From: Clostridia bacterium
GTDB lineage: Bacteria; Bacillota; Clostridia; Oscillospirales; Acutalibacteraceae
Reading direction: 5' to 3'
Assembly (NCBI GenBank): GCA_017613735.1
Contig: JAGADF010000003.1
Location: 1 to 57,487 of the forward strand
Length of the DNA: 57,487 bases
The notes beneath the pieces were generated by a model. The model had not been told where the DNA came from. It saw only the letters and a program-made list of their open reading frames with translations, and did no database searches. The position numbers and the translations under genes are program-made. The first letter of the stretch is position 1; the number at the start of each line of letters is the position of its first letter. Shown piece by piece: positions 19,001 through 26,308 of this stretch.

Positions 19001-19500
19001 TCAAGAATTGCATTATAATCATTTTCATCAACGTCGCCGTCGCCGTCAACATCACCGAGGACGACTGCCGTGGCAGTTTCGTAAACGTCAGATGAATCAA
19101 TTGATGAAACGCATTTAACCGTGCAGCCCGTACCTACAAGATCGGTATCGGTAAGCTCAACGCCGTTGCGGAGAATCTTAATCTGAGCGTCCCTGTTTTT
19201 AAAACAGGTTTTCAGATAACCTGCCGATGTGTCGGTAAGATCCCTGACAAAAACGAAATTGGTACTTCCGTCTCTTTCAACCAGAACACCGCAGTCGCCG
19301 ACAGGGGAAAGCTCGTCCTTATCACCTGCAAAGAGCGAAGCGCCCGATGACTTCGGAGCGCTTTGTGCGCCTGTTTCGGGTACGGCAAAGGAAGGCAGAC
19401 AGATTAAAGAACCCGTCAAGGTTATGCAAAGAACTATGGAAACAATTGCATTCCCCATACGGGTTGACAGTCTTCTTTTAGTTTTTTTAAGGTTATTCAT
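16093..19500 (-). CDS. Secreted dockerin protein with beta-helix and C-terminal Hint domain
   Basis: A 1135-residue exported protein. The ATG at 19500 (site AAAGGGTG) is preferred to an adjacent TTG. After the signal peptide comes a small beta domain (about 60-140, with VGTG). A type I dockerin follows (about 145-215), with calcium loops DVDGDGDVDEND and DCREDGAIDGFD. A right-handed beta-helix-like region lies around 330-540 (IENSVFDGGRYCNIF type turns). Beta domains follow, and then a Hint domain from Cys914: CVAEGTLVTMADG, NQGDMV, MINDHGFF, YSILTANNYSFIVDD. The Hint fold catalyses N-S acyl shift and can cleave the chain before the Cys. No Asn follows at the usual C-terminal splice site; about 80 further residues end in SYDDILGIIKDNL. 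No glycoside hydrolase or lyase motif was recognised. Confidence 0.86.
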   Translation of the reverse strand: MNNLKKTKRRLSTRMGNAIVSIVLCITLTGSLICLPSFAVPETGAQSAPKSSGASLFAGDKDELSPVGDCGVLVERDGSTNFVFVRDLTDTSAGYLKTCFKNRDAQIKILRNGVELTDTDLVGTGCTVKCVSSIDSSDVYETATAVVLGDVDGDGDVDENDYNAILDKAVMGIDGLITDGSAYYKAADCREDGAIDGFDLSIADLVISHSKSYIGFEKVNYNEFETVFEHTDEFLYRVGNGNTVKLGSLFGVEATGDAAVASADVNIGVYSVDGDTSVCGTVSNSYLLSDSTAKCVYSKDSSDWTKSTLKFTGEGPVVLTIADGEGRVCYLNLEIVNANNATTATSASSTNIVLLNDVSTNSLSVNNKKTLYGNGFTIDCSNSNVTTQHNIVSLSNGTLNNVKIIGPKYNNAAVYWSDSNYIHTVSASGSSYIYNCYIAYSRAPLQILDTAGGTTTVENSVFDGGRYCNIFVKSGNISLHNVTTINQPRLTDNGNLRVGYGIVIGEEASGTTIQATGYLKQYNWLGKNTDKDYCVGDNSANNSNTTMATLFSNMYSKASEYTASYNGDTYINTGILCLKDTVQRATGNALSEYAYKTISVGGYSGWVMTENGQTSFNASESLKYYSSTSYESSQQIPTVPDFNWNYPSSYKDGAINISFDTSSSVDFDPYFLSVTKYGIPLDVSVSMNGVNYTGNNISFSSAGVYTVYYTITDPYNYSNELVSSERTYSKTLTVNVTEKKPSIKEPEFTFFDYNGNSLGSKVIEINGNKYVMPDVNGTSDTVKSTEINGVYCPVVESRFKDNSSDFNYLLPVFTGVTIKNYTDINGNSVTYSKSSNLNDLPSNLQWLTNITWNGKGWIGYARDNSYGLYKKSEAMGSNQGEHSATVKFKFEAGNGEVYYYYINYHAAAHNKPSCVAEGTLVTMADGTKKPIEQVNQGDMVMTWSLWNGCYEAQPVAIKWHHDGNIWQVLTLNFSDGTDVRMINDHGFFDVDENKFVYITPENVDNYIGHKFIKQTADGNTTVVLTDYSIAEENVGCYSILTANNYSFIVDDMLSMTGEENYKGRFDFFTVGEGMKYDEELMQADIARYGLYTLDNFDGYLTTEQFEGLKVAYYKVLVGKGVFSYDDILGIIKDNL

Positions 19501-19515
19501 CAATGTTCACCCTTT

Positions 19516-19588
19516 CATAACCGAAAGGCATAAAACAGTGATTATGCCCTTCGGTTATGAGCAGTTGCAGAAAAACTCTGCAACTGCT
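19516..19588 (-). promoter_or_regulatory. Paired intercistronic hairpins ahead of the dockerin-Hint gene
   Basis: Two large hairpins fill the 96-base gap between two dockerin genes. One has a 12-bp perfect stem (19560-19571 with 19577-19588). The other has a 10+7-bp stem (19516-19533 with 19542-19559), which ends two bases from the ribosome site of the downstream gene. Neither has a following T-run, so they are not ordinary terminators. They could limit or stabilise the downstream message. Confidence 0.55.
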
Positions 19589-19596
19589 CTTGGTAA

Positions 19597-21609
19597 TTAA
19601 TTATATGTTTTTTTAGATGTGCTAATTATATGACGCGCACCTGTTGCGGGGTTAGTCATAATGAGCTGAATCGTTACAACGAGTCCCGGGGTAGGATTGA
19701 CAACATCAAACGCACAGTCGAGGGATACAAGATCATATACTAAGCTGAAAGGAACGGTTTCTCCGCGCCAGTCTTTCATCAGCGCTATTCGTCTGCCTGC
19801 TTCAATCGTGCCGTTTGAGAGTCTGCCGCCCGTCCAGTCATAGTCGCCGTAACGACCGAAAAGGAATACTTTGCTGCCGTCAACATCGTGGTTGAAAGAA
19901 ACAAGGAAATCAACATTCCAGTCTTTATACTCCTTGTCGTCAATGCTTGCCGGACGGTTCTTGATTAAGTACCGAAAAACCTTGTCGGCCGTTACCGTTT
20001 CGCCTTCATATTCCAAAGAACCGTTGGTGCCGAAAGACTTGTTTAAGAGTGGTTGAATCATGGCTTCCGGAAGTTCGGGGTATGTGTATTCATAAGTCGA
20101 AACGACATATCTGTCGCCTGCTTCGGGATCTGTCATAACAAGCTTAGCCGTAAGTTTGAGTCCGTCTTCCGCATTTGGAACACTGACTGCAGTCTCCATG
20201 CTATGAACAAGGTTGACAATTTCGTCATAGGTGACCAGAACTTCACTGCCGATAACCGAAGGAATCCAGTCGCCGATAAGGGCAATTTCAGTGCCGGCGG
20301 CAATTGTTCCGTTATAAGCGGGAACAACCGCGAGCTTGTCGCCCATCCAGCTGTATGTACCGTAATCGCCGAAGAAGTAAACGTCGTTGCCGTTTACATC
20401 TCTGTCAAACGAAACGAGGATGTCAACCGTCCAGAACCTGTAATCCTTGCCGATTACGTCTGCGGGCGTATCTTCGGTTGAAAGTCTCAGACCTGCGTCG
20501 GCTCTTACCGAATCGCCCGTAACAGCGCCTGTAAGCATGCCGTCTCCGTCTGTGCCGATTGCAGAAGCGTCAATATCCTCGATAACTGCTTCGGGAAGAC
20601 TTAAGTTAAATATGTGGTCATAAGCATAAACAACGTATTCGTCACCGGTGTCTGTATCGGTCATAACGAGTTCGCACGTAACCTTAAGCATTTCCGGAGC
20701 GTCTTCAACATGCATTGCGCCCTTGAGACTCTGAACATAATCAATAACGTCCGTATATGTAAGGTGCTCACCAAGCCAGCCGTTGATTATGCTGACCTTT
20801 GTTCCGGCTGTGATTACGCTGTCGGAAAGCTTACCTCCGCGCCAGTCATAATCGCCGTACTGACCTGCAAGATAAACCTTACTTCCGTCGACATCCTTAT
20901 TGAAATGAATAACGATATCGACATTCCAATCCTTGTATTCTTTGCCTTTTATTTCATCAAGGCTCTGTGTGGCGTCAAGTTCATAAGCCGTATCAAATGC
21001 GATAGACTCATTATCGATTACCACCGTGCCGTTTTCGCCAACTGTATTTACATTGATTTCATTGAGAATTGCTTTGGGAAGATCGCCTCTCTGATCAATG
21101 TCCTTACTGTCAGAAAACTGAAGGTCAATAAGCGACAGATCAAATGCGTCAATAACCGTATCGTTGTTGACGTCGGCTGCCTTTTCGTAAACCGAGCCGT
21201 CTGCAATAGCGTCTTCGAGACCGATTGCTTCCTTCTCAATGAGTTCATAATCCTCATCCGTAATAAAGCCGTCGCCGGTTACGTCACCGTAAAGAATTGC
21301 GATAACGCTGTCTTTATCGGCCGAAAGCTTGATAACAGTTCCCGTACCTACACGGTCGCTGTCCGCAAGAGCATCGTCACCGTTATATGCGGTTATTTTT
21401 TCCGCTTCGTTTACAAAAAGAGCCTTTACAGATGCAAGCGTATTGTCTGCGGGGTCAAGTCCCTTTACATAGCCGCCGTTAATGATGACATCCGTATCGG
21501 GAGCAACCGTAAGCTTTTCGCTGTTGACTGCAAATGCAACCATCGGAATTAATGATACAACCATTACTACCGAAAGTAAGATGCTTATAATTCCTTTTGA
21601 CTTTCTCAA
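19597..21609 (-). CDS. Secreted dockerin protein with three copies of an unnamed repeat module
   Basis: A 670-residue secreted protein. It starts at a TTG (21609), preceded by AAAGG; no ATG fits the frame before the signal peptide MRKSKGIISILLS. Residues 30-105 form a small beta domain with VGTG, as in the neighbouring dockerin protein. Residues 106-170 form a dockerin (DVTGDGFITDED and DVNNDTVIDAFD loops). Three tandem modules follow (about 178-338, 339-512, 513-670). Each contains DWNVD or similar, FN..V, G.YG.Y.W.G and a closing segment rich in MTD.E.G. I do not recognise this module; it recurs twice in the next protein. No catalytic motif is visible, so it may be a binding or structural component docking to a cohesin. 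Confidence 0.87.
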   Translation of the reverse strand: MRKSKGIISILLSVVMVVSLIPMVAFAVNSEKLTVAPDTDVIINGGYVKGLDPADNTLASVKALFVNEAEKITAYNGDDALADSDRVGTGTVIKLSADKDSVIAILYGDVTGDGFITDEDYELIEKEAIGLEDAIADGSVYEKAADVNNDTVIDAFDLSLIDLQFSDSKDIDQRGDLPKAILNEINVNTVGENGTVVIDNESIAFDTAYELDATQSLDEIKGKEYKDWNVDIVIHFNKDVDGSKVYLAGQYGDYDWRGGKLSDSVITAGTKVSIINGWLGEHLTYTDVIDYVQSLKGAMHVEDAPEMLKVTCELVMTDTDTGDEYVVYAYDHIFNLSLPEAVIEDIDASAIGTDGDGMLTGAVTGDSVRADAGLRLSTEDTPADVIGKDYRFWTVDILVSFDRDVNGNDVYFFGDYGTYSWMGDKLAVVPAYNGTIAAGTEIALIGDWIPSVIGSEVLVTYDEIVNLVHSMETAVSVPNAEDGLKLTAKLVMTDPEAGDRYVVSTYEYTYPELPEAMIQPLLNKSFGTNGSLEYEGETVTADKVFRYLIKNRPASIDDKEYKDWNVDFLVSFNHDVDGSKVFLFGRYGDYDWTGGRLSNGTIEAGRRIALMKDWRGETVPFSLVYDLVSLDCAFDVVNPTPGLVVTIQLIMTNPATGARHIISTSKKTYN

Positions 21610-21670
21610 AATGCATCATTCCTTTCAAAATGAGTATTTGCTAAAGATTTGCCTGAAAAAAACATTCTTC

Positions 21671-21746
21671 TGTACTGCTGACCTAAAAGCGCAAAAAGGC
21701 AAGACCCTCTTTCCAAAGGTCCTGCCAAGCCGAACTTTTCAGCACA
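21671..21746 (-). promoter_or_regulatory. Structured 5' leader of the 21609 dockerin gene
   Basis: The minus-strand leader contains a 9-bp hairpin (21718-21726 with 21698-21706, 11-base loop) followed by TTTTTGCGCTTTT. It is enclosed by an outer pairing: TGT-GCTG with CAGC-AG-TACA, and AAAAG with CTTTT (21735-21745 with 21671-21689). The inner hairpin looks like a terminator and the outer stem could form an alternative fold, so transcription attenuation is possible. No known riboswitch consensus fits well. Confidence 0.4.
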
Positions 21747-21774
21747 TTTTTTTCACTTTCTCAATCCGCATATA

Positions 21775-21803
21775 ATAATACTACTTTAATAGGGTAAAAT
21801 CAA
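21775..21803 (-). promoter_or_regulatory. Promoter of the 21609 dockerin gene
   Basis: On the minus strand TTGATT (21803-21798), a 17-base spacer and TATTAT (21780-21775) give a transcript with a leader of about 160 bases. The remainder of the gap up to 21925 shows nothing else recognisable. Confidence 0.75.
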
Positions 21804-21925
21804 TTGATTTTTTTATTTTCGACTTTTTGCCGAAAATTGAAATATATGGCAGATTTTTGATGTGCATATTCACTAATTATTCCCGTTTTATGTCGGAACA
21901 TGGCGCGGTAAGAACAAAAAAATAA

Positions 21926-21951
21926 CCCCGAAGCATTCATTTGCTTCGGGG
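21926..21951 (-). terminator. Terminator of the 21967 dockerin gene
   Basis: CCCCGAAGC pairs with GCTTCGGGG around an 8-base loop. On the minus strand it is followed by TTATTTTTTTG, 16 bases past the stop. Confidence 0.85.
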
Positions 21952-21966
21952 TTTCTGTTCTGTAAA

Positions 21967-22908
21967 TCAGAAAGAATAGGTATATGTGTCAATCACATGT
22001 ACTGTGCCGTTTGTTTCTGTCGCAACGAGTTTAACCGTAGCTTCAAGACCGGCTGCAGGATTATTGGCGTAGATTGAGCACTTGAAATCCTGAACATAAG
22101 AAACGATATCCGTATAGGTAAGCGCAAAGGATTCTTTGCCGAGAGCGGCGGGAAGCCAAGTGTGGATAACGCTGTATTCTTCATTTGCCGAAATCGAACC
22201 GCTGTCAGCAAGCCTGTCGCCTGTCCAGTCGTATTCGCCGTACTGACCGAAGAGATATATATCATTCTTGTTGACAGTCTTATTAAATGTAAGTACGAAG
22301 TCGATATCCCAGTCCGCATATTCTTTGCCTTCAATGTCGGCAAGTGTCTGCACTGTCGTAAGCTCGATTGCAGCATTGGGTGTGATTCCGTTTACTGTTA
22401 CGGGAGTGATTTCCGTAAGGGTTGATTTCGGAAGCACTGTATACAACCGATCGAATGTATCAAGCACATGGACAGTACCGTTTGTCTCGGTTGCAACGAG
22501 CTTAACCGTAACTTCAAGACCGTTTGAAGGATTGTTGGCGTAGATTGCGCACTTGAAATTCTTAACATAAGAAACGATATCCGTATAGGTAAGCGCAAAG
22601 GATTCTCTGCCGAGAGCGGCGGGAAGCCAAGTGTGGATAACGCTGTATTCTTCATTTGCCGAAATCGAACCGCTGTCAGCAAGCTTGTCGCCTGTCCAGT
22701 CGTATTCGCCGTACTGACCGAAGAGATATATATCGTTCTTATTGACGGTTTTATTAAATGTGATTACAAGGTCGATATCCCAGTCCGCATATTCTTTGCC
22801 GTCAATATCGGCAAGCGTTTGCGCTGTCGTAAGCTCGATTGCAGAATCGGGTGTAATTCCGTTTACTGTTACGGGAGTGATTTCCGTAAGGCTTGTTTGC
22901 GGAAGTTC
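21967..22908 (-). repeat. Tandem 471-bp coding duplication
   Basis: Two direct copies, about 21967-22437 and 22438-22908, encode consecutive 157-residue modules. Long stretches are identical (for example the segment starting CTGTCCAGTC at 22221 and again at 22692), so the duplication is recent or maintained by conversion. Confidence 0.85.
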
Positions 22909-25830
22909 AACAGAGCTGCTTATTATTCCGAGAGAATAGAACATCCTGTCAAGCCATGCCGCGTCAAAGCCGTCAACAACTCCGTCACCGTTGAAATCAG
23001 CGTTTAAAAGGCGTGAATCTTTTTTGTTAACAAGACCTGCCGAAGCAGAAATAACAAATCCGATATCGTTGATATCTTCAGTTCCGTCCTCGTTAACGTC
23101 ATAATACATTCTGCCGTCCCAGACAGCATAAAGAACGGTGTCTTTATCGATTATAAACGATGTTTCAACAGTATCCGAGGTAGTAAATCCGTTATAAAGC
23201 GTTCCCGTGCTCGTGTACCACTGTCCTCTGCCGTCGGGCTGAGTATTCCAACCGATAAAACGGTAATCATTACATGACGGAACCAAATCGGTTATCGGAA
23301 CATTGTCGCCTTCATTATAGAAAAGACGCGGCGGATTCGGGAAATCCGTAACATTGGCAATTGAAACATTCTTGTTGTAAGAAACGCTGAATCTTCCGCC
23401 TCTTACAAGCACGCCGTCGACATGCCAGTTCGCAATTCCTGCTGAATCGTCGGATGTTCTCTTTACAACATACCAGATTATTTTGTCCGTATCGGGATTA
23501 TATGTCAGGGGAGCGCCGTTTTCATATTCGGTGCTCAGCGCTCTTATAATATCTTCATCCGAAGGAACCTTTGCAAGATGGCTCTCAACGCCGTTTACAT
23601 TGAAATAGAAGCCTGCAGGATCAAGCGCATCCTCTATATATACGCTTGATTTAGCATAATCAGAGATGGGATGACCGCTCGGCTCCGCTCCGATATCTCC
23701 GCTGAGTCTTAAGGTGAACAGGGCGCTTTCCGTCTTCTTTACCCAGATTGCATACAGGGTAACATTGTTCTGGTTTGACGGAACTGTATATTTTTCGCCT
23801 GCGAAATACATTACGCCGGTGCTGTTCGGCTGAGCCGCATTTGCTTTGTCGCTCCAGCCGTAGAAAATATATTCGCCGTTGTCTGACGGATATGCCGCGT
23901 CGGGATTCTGAAGAATTATCGACTGATACGTGTCGTTTGATGACATTGTAACCTTGCCGGGAACTTTTCCGTAACCGCCGTTCAGGTTAAATGAGACGGT
24001 TTTCCAGCTGCCGCTTGCAGATAAAACATAAACCGAATCAGTGTTTCCGTTCTGCTGAATGGTAATTCTTGAGGGATTCATCGTAACGCCTTTTGCAGTA
24101 ATTGCTGCGCTTGAGCCCGTAGCGTATGTCGGCTTTTTGGAGACGTTGCCGAAATATGTTTTCTGACTGTTTGAAGTCCAATCGGCAGTTTCGCCGTTTG
24201 CAGTCGAAAGCGTAACAACATTATTCTGGAACATGGTTACGTATCTTGCGGAATTAACAATATTGAATTCGTTTACCTTTACATATACTTCATCAGTATA
24301 AGAAACGCCGTCATCTGTTACGGATATCTGAATTTTAGCAAAATCCGCAGAAGCAGTTACAGCAGTAACAAGCGTTGATAAACCGGTGTTGTTGCTGATA
24401 ATGACAGGACAGCTTCCCGCACCGGTGGAATTTTCGCTGTTCTTTGCGATTGACGCGGTCCAGGTAACTTCCGGAGTATCTGAAAAACCGTTAAGTTCAG
24501 CCGTAAGCGAAGATGCGTTTTCGGGAGTCATAACAATAAATCCGTCGGCGTTAAGGTCGGCACCGGTTATTTTTACGGACTTGTCCGTGCTCGGCGCAAC
24601 ACTTACGTAAACAGTATCGGAAAGGCTGCCGTTTGATGCTGTAACAGTAATAGGAGAAGATGATGCGAGTCTTCCCGTTATTGTAATATTGCTGCCGACT
24701 GTGCTGTTGAGCTTTAAGGGAACTCTGCCGCCTTCGGTGGTTGCGCTCCAGACTGTAGCTGTCGGGTCGAGTCCCAGGGCTGAAGCCGATAATGTAAGAG
24801 TTTCTCCCTGCTTTATTTTTATACTGTTGTCAGAAAGCTTTGAAGCAGTAATTTTTAAAGAAACTGTATTTGAATCGGCAATATTAACATAAACTGTTTT
24901 TGTCCGTGTAATGTCGTTTTCGGTTGCCGTAGCTTTAACTGCAACAACAATATCCGAAGAAGAGATTTTACTTACAACTGCCGAAGAGCCCGACTGAGAT
25001 ACGCTCACAAGCTCGGGATGGCTGCTTTCCCATGTGACTGTCGGGTTAATGAAGCCTTCCCATACGGCATCCAGAGAAGCCGAACTGACTGAGGTTAAAT
25101 CAATTGCGGACGTAACTTCTGTTCCGTCCTGTTCTATGGTTACGGCATTTTTGGGAACAACCGAAACAGCTATGGTATCGGAATAACCTGTACCCGACAG
25201 GGATACGGTTACCGTACCTGTGCCTTCGGACAGACCCTTTATAAAGTACGCTTCATTCTGGCGTCCTGTGCCGTGCGTACCGAGGCTTATCCAGCCGGAA
25301 TTGGCGCCGTTTTTGCTCCATGTCATATCCTTGCTTGCCTGAGCCTCGGTCAAACCGTATCTTTTTGCAAAGACAATACAGGTTTCTCCGACCTCTAATG
25401 TGACATTTTTCTTCTGTGCAACTATTCCTCTTACGGTAACAAAGCACGAACAGGTATAGGTATTGCCGTTTGTATCAACCACATTTGCGGTAACGGTGGC
25501 TATGCCGGCGCTTTCGGCGGAAGCCGTTATCTGATAGGCAAGACCTTCCGAAGTCGCCGAACCGGAGCTTGGCGAACAATTGGCAGGAATGTTAACAGAA
25601 TCATTTGAGCTTGAAAAAGCTATACTGCCTATCTGATTATTACCCGGATCCGTGCCAAGGCCCTCTATCACAAGGGTTAACTCGGCAGAGCTTAACGGAT
25701 CAACCGTAATATTTAAAGACTCAAAATGCACAGCTGCGTTTGAAGAATTCAAAGGAATGGCTGCAAAAGCAGGTAATGCAATTGAGAAAAGCATTACGGC
25801 AGTAATTAAAACTGACAGAATCTTTTTCAT
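21967..25830 (-). CDS. Large secreted dockerin protein with Ig-like and InlB-type repeats
   Basis: A 1287-residue secreted protein. The start at 25830 (site AAAGGG) is chosen over an earlier in-frame start because the signal peptide MKKILSVLITA begins there. About residues 30-600 are Big_2-like immunoglobulin domains (repeated EVTW, VSV and ITVTAS type strands). Two Listeria-Bacteroides (InlB) repeats follow at about 610-700 and 835-905, each ending in LYAIW or LYAVW. A dockerin lies at about 908-965 with full loops DVNEDGTEDIND and DFNGDGVVDGFD. Two near-identical 157-residue modules close the protein and match those of the 19597 gene product. No enzymatic motif is seen. A role as adhesive or structural part of a cellulosome-like complex is likely but unproven. 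Confidence 0.88.
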   Translation of the reverse strand: MKKILSVLITAVMLFSIALPAFAAIPLNSSNAAVHFESLNITVDPLSSAELTLVIEGLGTDPGNNQIGSIAFSSSNDSVNIPANCSPSSGSATSEGLAYQITASAESAGIATVTANVVDTNGNTYTCSCFVTVRGIVAQKKNVTLEVGETCIVFAKRYGLTEAQASKDMTWSKNGANSGWISLGTHGTGRQNEAYFIKGLSEGTGTVTVSLSGTGYSDTIAVSVVPKNAVTIEQDGTEVTSAIDLTSVSSASLDAVWEGFINPTVTWESSHPELVSVSQSGSSAVVSKISSSDIVVAVKATATENDITRTKTVYVNIADSNTVSLKITASKLSDNSIKIKQGETLTLSASALGLDPTATVWSATTEGGRVPLKLNSTVGSNITITGRLASSSPITVTASNGSLSDTVYVSVAPSTDKSVKITGADLNADGFIVMTPENASSLTAELNGFSDTPEVTWTASIAKNSENSTGAGSCPVIISNNTGLSTLVTAVTASADFAKIQISVTDDGVSYTDEVYVKVNEFNIVNSARYVTMFQNNVVTLSTANGETADWTSNSQKTYFGNVSKKPTYATGSSAAITAKGVTMNPSRITIQQNGNTDSVYVLSASGSWKTVSFNLNGGYGKVPGKVTMSSNDTYQSIILQNPDAAYPSDNGEYIFYGWSDKANAAQPNSTGVMYFAGEKYTVPSNQNNVTLYAIWVKKTESALFTLRLSGDIGAEPSGHPISDYAKSSVYIEDALDPAGFYFNVNGVESHLAKVPSDEDIIRALSTEYENGAPLTYNPDTDKIIWYVVKRTSDDSAGIANWHVDGVLVRGGRFSVSYNKNVSIANVTDFPNPPRLFYNEGDNVPITDLVPSCNDYRFIGWNTQPDGRGQWYTSTGTLYNGFTTSDTVETSFIIDKDTVLYAVWDGRMYYDVNEDGTEDINDIGFVISASAGLVNKKDSRLLNADFNGDGVVDGFDAAWLDRMFYSLGIISSSVELPQTSLTEITPVTVNGITPDSAIELTTAQTLADIDGKEYADWDIDLVITFNKTVNKNDIYLFGQYGEYDWTGDKLADSGSISANEEYSVIHTWLPAALGRESFALTYTDIVSYVKNFKCAIYANNPSNGLEVTVKLVATETNGTVHVLDTFDRLYTVLPKSTLTEITPVTVNGITPNAAIELTTVQTLADIEGKEYADWDIDFVLTFNKTVNKNDIYLFGQYGEYDWTGDRLADSGSISANEEYSVIHTWLPAALGKESFALTYTDIVSYVQDFKCSIYANNPAAGLEATVKLVATETNGTVHVIDTYTYSF

Positions 25831-25881
25831 TTTATCAGACCCTTTCACAAGAATTGAGTATTAAAAAATAAAATTCTCCTA

Positions 25882-25910
25882 ATTATAGTACTGTTTTTTT
25901 TTAATGTAAA
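25882..25910 (-). promoter_or_regulatory. Promoter of the 21967 dockerin gene
   Basis: On the minus strand TTTACA (25910-25905), a 17-base spacer and TATAAT (25887-25882) lie about 50 bases before the start at 25830. Confidence 0.8.
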
Positions 25911-26024
25911 TGTTTTTTTAAAAATTTTTCGTGAAAATTTACTGTTTTTAAACACTTATATATTAATTAAATGACGGTATCAGAGCGGCTTAATGAGCTT
26001 TGCAGCTTTTACTGTCAATTTATA

Positions 26025-26071
26025 TTGACATTTTTATAGCATTGTGGTATGATTAGTTATACAAATCATAC
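26025..26071 (+). promoter_or_regulatory. Promoter with overlapping palindromic operator for abrB-glycosyltransferase operon
   Basis: TTGACA (26025-26030), a 17-base spacer and TATGAT (26048-26053) form a strong promoter. A perfect 8-bp inverted repeat, GTATGATT (26047-26054) and AATCATAC (26064-26071) with a 9-base gap, covers the -10 box and the likely start point. A repressor bound here would block transcription; the AbrB-like product of the first gene is the obvious candidate. Confidence 0.75.
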
Positions 26072-26089
26072 TTTTATGAGGTGAATGAA

Positions 26090-26308
26090 ATGAACAGGTT
26101 CAAAGGCAAATACGCGTGGACGGCTACTGTCGGCGAAAAAGGACAGATAGTAATTCCCAAGCAGGCGCGTGAGGTATTCGGCATAAAGCCGGGCGATACT
26201 CTGCTTCTTTTCGGGGATGAGGAAAGGGGAATTGCTATTCCTCCGAAAGAGGCATTTTCTGAGCTGTTCGGCAAGGCTTTTCTTGAGAAGGACGGCGATA
26301 ATAAATGA
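26090..26308 (+). CDS. AbrB/SpoVT-family transcriptional regulator
   Basis: A 72-residue protein. The swapped-hairpin AbrB fold is visible in the pattern VGEKGQIVIPKQAREVFGIKPGD, followed by LLLFGDEERGIAI. It is short for AbrB (about 94) and has little beyond the DNA-binding domain. The ATG at 26090 is preferred over a GTG at 26081 because GAGGTG then has usual spacing. Its stop overlaps the start of the glycosyltransferase gene as ATGA, so both are co-translated. Autoregulation through the palindrome at 26047-26071 is likely. An antitoxin role is possible for such proteins, but the partner here is an enzyme and not a recognisable toxin. Confidence 0.88.
   Translation: MNRFKGKYAWTATVGEKGQIVIPKQAREVFGIKPGDTLLLFGDEERGIAIPPKEAFSELFGKAFLEKDGDNK

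Noticed and set aside
20614-21552. A 312-codon open frame on the plus strand
   Set aside because: It is antisense to the clearly coding dockerin protein, with no ribosome site and a composition typical of a mirrored frame.
21671-21746. Leader as a cyclic-di-GMP-I riboswitch
   Set aside because: A GAAA-containing hairpin loop is present, but the second conserved hairpin and the flanking consensus are missing.
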